From: Selaginella moellendorffii | Taxonomy: Eukaryota; Streptophyta; Lycopodiopsida; Selaginellales; Selaginellaceae | DNA: 46,685 bases | Assembly: GCF_000143415.4 (NCBI RefSeq) | Contig: NW_003314473.1 | Span: 1-46,685, forward strand | Direction of reading: 5' to 3' | In this document: in pieces, positions 45,737 to 46,685 of the stretch | Position numbering within the stretch: position 1 is the first letter of the stretch | Layout: each line of letters opens with the position of its first letter | The notes under the pieces: generated by a model | What the model was told of the DNA's origin: nothing | Database searches by the model: none | What the model saw: only the letters and a program-made list of their open reading frames with translations | Translations under genes and position numbers: made by a program

Positions 45737-46685
45737 CCTCTCTTCTGCCGGGTGGTCACTTTTCTTTCCCCTGGCTCGGTTGGGGGAGTGGTATTCCGGC
45801 CGGGGTTCGGTGCATGAATGGCAGTGATTCCGGGCGGACCGAGCCCTTTAAGGCGCGCCTTGGCCCGCTCCACCCGCCTCTATCGCTCTTGTCGGCTTCT
45901 AGAGGCGGCAAGCCCAACAATCCCCATGATGCGAACCCGAGCAAAGGGATTCGGGGGTTTGTGTCCTCGTGCTTGTCACAACGGCCCGGATAGCTCCGAT
46001 AGAGAGGGTTGGCTCGATCGACAGATGGATGGGCCCAGCCGCTACGAGGAGGCGGCCGATCTGCGGGGGACAAGCCGGGGCGGAAGTGGCACCCGGTATG
46101 GGCGCGGGGAGACGGATCCGTACCGGCCGTATCGTGGAGGGGGACGCAGGGCACAAAGGCGCGGTCGGCATGATCCCCGGTATCTGGCCCACAAGAGTGA
46201 GAGTGCAGGGGGGGCTCACCGTTGGGCGGGGATGGGCGAGAGTCATGGGTTGGGAGTTCGTGATGGGCGGATTGGTGGGTGTTGTATTGGCGGGGTACGG
46301 GGATTCCCGAACCTTCGGGGCAGGCCGACCGGGTGTTGTGCTTGCCGGAGAGCCGAAACCAGTCACCGTGGCCGCTTCGGTCGGGTATTCCCTTCCATCT
46401 TCATCAGTCGTGGGCATCGGGGAGCGCCGGCTCTGGTAAGGCGGGGCGGGGAGGCTTGGGGTGGGGCGTGGGATTGGGGCCGTGATGGCATGCGTGCGCG
46501 GGGCCTCCGTCGAAAGGGTGGGGGTGGGTGGGGGTTCCTCGGGCGAGGTAAAGGGGGGTTTCGCCGATGGGGGAAGGGGCTCTTCACCGGACCAATGAAC
46601 CGTACACCCGCGGGGTGTAGCGCGAGTCGGCATCCGGGGAAAACGCATTCTCCGTGCACCGGGTTTCGTGATGGCGAGCAGACCC

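Larger units (their letters stand above)
38785..46685. other. Spacer downstream of nad2
   Basis: 7.9 kb with no recognised gene and no full-length domain V hairpin on either strand. It is microsatellite-rich to about 45735. The segment 43180-43320 is noticeably AT-richer than its surroundings. The segments 45110-45450 and 45830-46450 are low in repeats; the latter is open for 250 codons on the minus strand (45899-46648), but the translation matches nothing I know. Confidence 0.55.

Noticed and set aside
1-46685. GC-rich herpesvirus-like or bacterial DNA
   Set aside because: No viral or bacterial gene is recognisable, whereas the edited frames match seven plant mitochondrial genes with group II introns in conserved positions.

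Overview
The window reads as part of a lycophyte mitochondrial genome of the Selaginella type, in which C-to-U RNA editing is extreme. The DNA is very GC-rich and at first looks empty. No uninterrupted reading frame matches a protein as written. However, when Pro, Ser, Arg, His, Thr and Ala codons are read as their C-to-U edited forms (Leu/Phe, Leu/Phe, Trp/Cys, Tyr, Ile/Met, Val), the frames become plant mitochondrial respiratory proteins, all on the plus strand. I recognise nad4L (complete), the last exon of nad1, nad6 (complete), nad3 (three exons, complete), cox3 (complete), the last exon of nad4, and nad2 (five exons, complete). Every gene whose 5' end is present (nad4L, nad6, nad3, cox3, nad2) begins at an ACG that must be edited to AUG. 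nad1 and nad4 appear to end at CAA and CGA codons edited to UAA and UGA. The organism assignment is an inference from gene content, heavy C-to-U-type substitutions, high GC, apparent lack of tRNA genes and group II introns; the exact species cannot be named.

Layout: 1-383 nad4L; 384-1869 noncoding, with a group II intron domain V for nad1; 1870-2123 last exon of nad1; 2124-12854 a long repeat-rich spacer; 12855-13376 nad6; 14182-19716 nad3 with two introns; 19717-24604 spacer; 24605-25417 cox3; 25418-27378 spacer and the 3' part of the last nad4 intron; 27379-27497 last exon of nad4, overlapping the start of nad2 by 17 nt; 27481-38784 nad2 with four introns; 38785-46685 spacer with no recognised gene. 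Exons total about 3.9 kb, roughly 8% of the window.

Eight group II domain V hairpins were found, and each lies just upstream of one of the eight non-first exons, so the exon set is internally consistent. The last exons of nad1 and nad4 have no partner exons in the window. For nad4 this points to trans-splicing. For nad1, trans-splicing or an upstream exon left of position 1, with nad4L nested in the intron, are both possible. Spacers and introns are full of microsatellites of many different unit types; none falls in an exon. No tRNA or rRNA gene could be recognised.

The proteins work together in oxidative phosphorylation: nad1, nad2, nad3, nad4, nad4L and nad6 are all membrane-arm subunits of complex I, and cox3 is a core subunit of complex IV. 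Expression should depend on nuclear-encoded PPR editing factors and intron maturases.
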